Positions 33,300 to 34,582 of a stretch of DNA of 34,582 nt are shown one piece after another. Every line of letters starts with the position of its first letter. Position 1 is the stretch's first letter. The stretch comes from Hypsibius dujardini. Lineage: Eukaryota; Tardigrada; Eutardigrada; Parachela; Hypsibiidae. A program made the translations under genes and the position numbers. The notes below the pieces were generated by a model. The model was given only the letters and a program-made list of their open reading frames with translations, searched no databases and was not told where the DNA came from. The DNA lies in the NCBI GenBank assembly GCA_001579985.1, contig LRSR01001168.1, positions 1-34,582 on the forward strand, written 5' to 3'.

Positions 33300-34582
33300 T
33301 GATTTGAGAAAATAATTCGCGAGGATGGGGATTTAGAGACCCTTAAAACTTTTGCGTGGTACGAGAAAAAGTGGAGATGAAGTAATGCAGTAGAGACTCA
33401 GCTGAAATTTTTTATTAAAGCGCGGCAAGTTCCGTCTGTGTATAGTCAGCCCCAAGAAAAACTCTCCTTGCACAACGTAGACTTATTGCGCATTGAGAGA
33501 GATGTGGTGCGACAGGTGTGACAATAGGATGTCTTCGATAATAAAAGATGCAGGTAATTAAACCGAGTGGCCCACCAAAAACTGGCTTATCTCGCGATTT
33601 CGAAAACAAATGGCAGTTTACCTGGTATAGGACTGCAACAACTGTTGACTTAACCGCGGGGAAACTACCCAAAGTAGCCGAATTCGAATTATCAGGTGTT
33701 TTTGCAGCTGTTCATGGCTGTGCTTTTTTCTGCCGCTGCTATCACCCTTGATTGACTTGATTTAATAAAAACTTGTTATGCAAAGTTATGAAAAGTTATG
33801 CAGAATTCCGGGTTTCGATCGGGGTATTGAGGTTAACGTTTTAAATTCTAGTTATTAACTTTGTTTTTCTATATGTCTATGATGTTTAAATTTCCCGGTT
33901 CCGAAGTTTATTCTTTTTCTCATGGTTTGAATTGTTCAAATTTTTATTCCTGTTTTTTTTTAAATTTTTTTTTGCTTGCCTGTTGTGTTTTGATTCGAAA
34001 TACAATGTATGATTATGCATTACGTGTACACTACATGTCCTGATTGGTCGTACAGAAACGGTGAAATTTAGGGTGGAGTGTCCGGTCAATTTGAACAGCA
34101 GAAGTCACGCGATGAGTTTTTCTTGGGGCTGATTGTAGGAGTGTGTACGAAAGACGTCTTGTGCTATTATTATTCAAGTGCAAGACCGCGGCTTAGGCTA
34201 TAAGTCCCCTCCCTTTCCCCCTTTTTGTCTCCTGTTCTTTTACAAGTGCTGACCAAATGTCCCTCTGAGTCATCATACTCCGAAAGCAGCGCCGTCAACG
34301 GTGTGATCGTTGTCATCAGCCTAAGCCCAAGACCGCACCATCAGGAGAAGTGTTTTAGTAATCATATATGGAACCGGTGGGCTTTTGCCCTTTCGTCGGG
34401 GGACCATAGAATCACTTCCTGATCTCAAAAACAATATTTCCTTGATGACATGAACCTTCTGAATTAATTTTGAATAGTTATAGCAGAGTACAGCTAGAAA
34501 AGTGTACTTCACTTTATTTACCAGATTATCAGCCGGAATACACGTGATATGGCATAAGATTAAATATTGATAAATGATGGGC
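33300..34582. other. Right-end region without recognised gene
   Basis: AT-rich, with poly-T stretches around 33950-33972. A frame at 34225-34422 follows a pyrimidine-rich acceptor-like tract (ctcctgttcttttacaag, ending 34246) and could be an exon of a gene extending to the right, but it shows no recognisable motif. Nothing else is supported. Confidence 0.35.

Overview
This window is nuclear DNA from an animal, most likely an invertebrate and perhaps an ecdysozoan; I cannot name the species. Genes are split by many GT-AG introns of about 80 to 1,200 bases, coding exons are GC-richer than the AT-rich introns and spacers, and the proteins are typical animal families: the splicing factor U2AF large subunit, a secreted haem peroxidase and annexins. 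There are no operons, Shine-Dalgarno sites or CRISPR arrays.

Layout from left to right. 1-3806, minus strand: U2AF large subunit, running off the left edge inside its C-terminal domain. 4474-11637, plus: a 15-exon animal haem peroxidase with signal peptide and furin-type site, rebuilt here as 791 residues. 12260-13019: a short non-autonomous DNA transposon with long terminal inverted repeats and a 9-bp target-site duplication. 13785-16983, plus: annexin A (7 coding exons, 319 residues). 17.0-23.4 kb: a repeat-rich spacer with a degenerate tetranucleotide array, two LysM-like coding fragments, a MITE-like inverted-repeat element and the 3' remnant of a reverse transcriptase. 23449-27090, plus: annexin B (7 coding exons, 359 residues), a divergent tandem paralogue of annexin A in which the G-x-G-T calcium loops are damaged in all four repeats. 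27.1-30.5 kb: mostly empty, with weak coding remnants. 30570-30839 and 32955-33224, minus: two intronless paralogous genes for 89-residue secreted cysteine-patterned peptides, with a 62-bp-arm inverted repeat between them and a 51-bp palindrome beyond, one arm of which carries 19 bases of the first gene's start region. 33.3-34.6 kb: nothing convincing.

How the genes relate. U2AF and the peroxidase are divergently arranged about 670 bases apart. The two annexins are a tandem duplication sharing five intron positions. The two small peptides are a second local duplication. I see no pathway joining all of these. The most noteworthy items are the cysteine-peptide pair with its palindrome, the calcium-loop-deficient annexin, the intact-looking inverted-repeat transposon, and the LysM-like fragments lying among transposon debris.

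Exon limits were read by eye from splice signals, reading-frame continuity and family knowledge. No alignment, RNA or database search was available.
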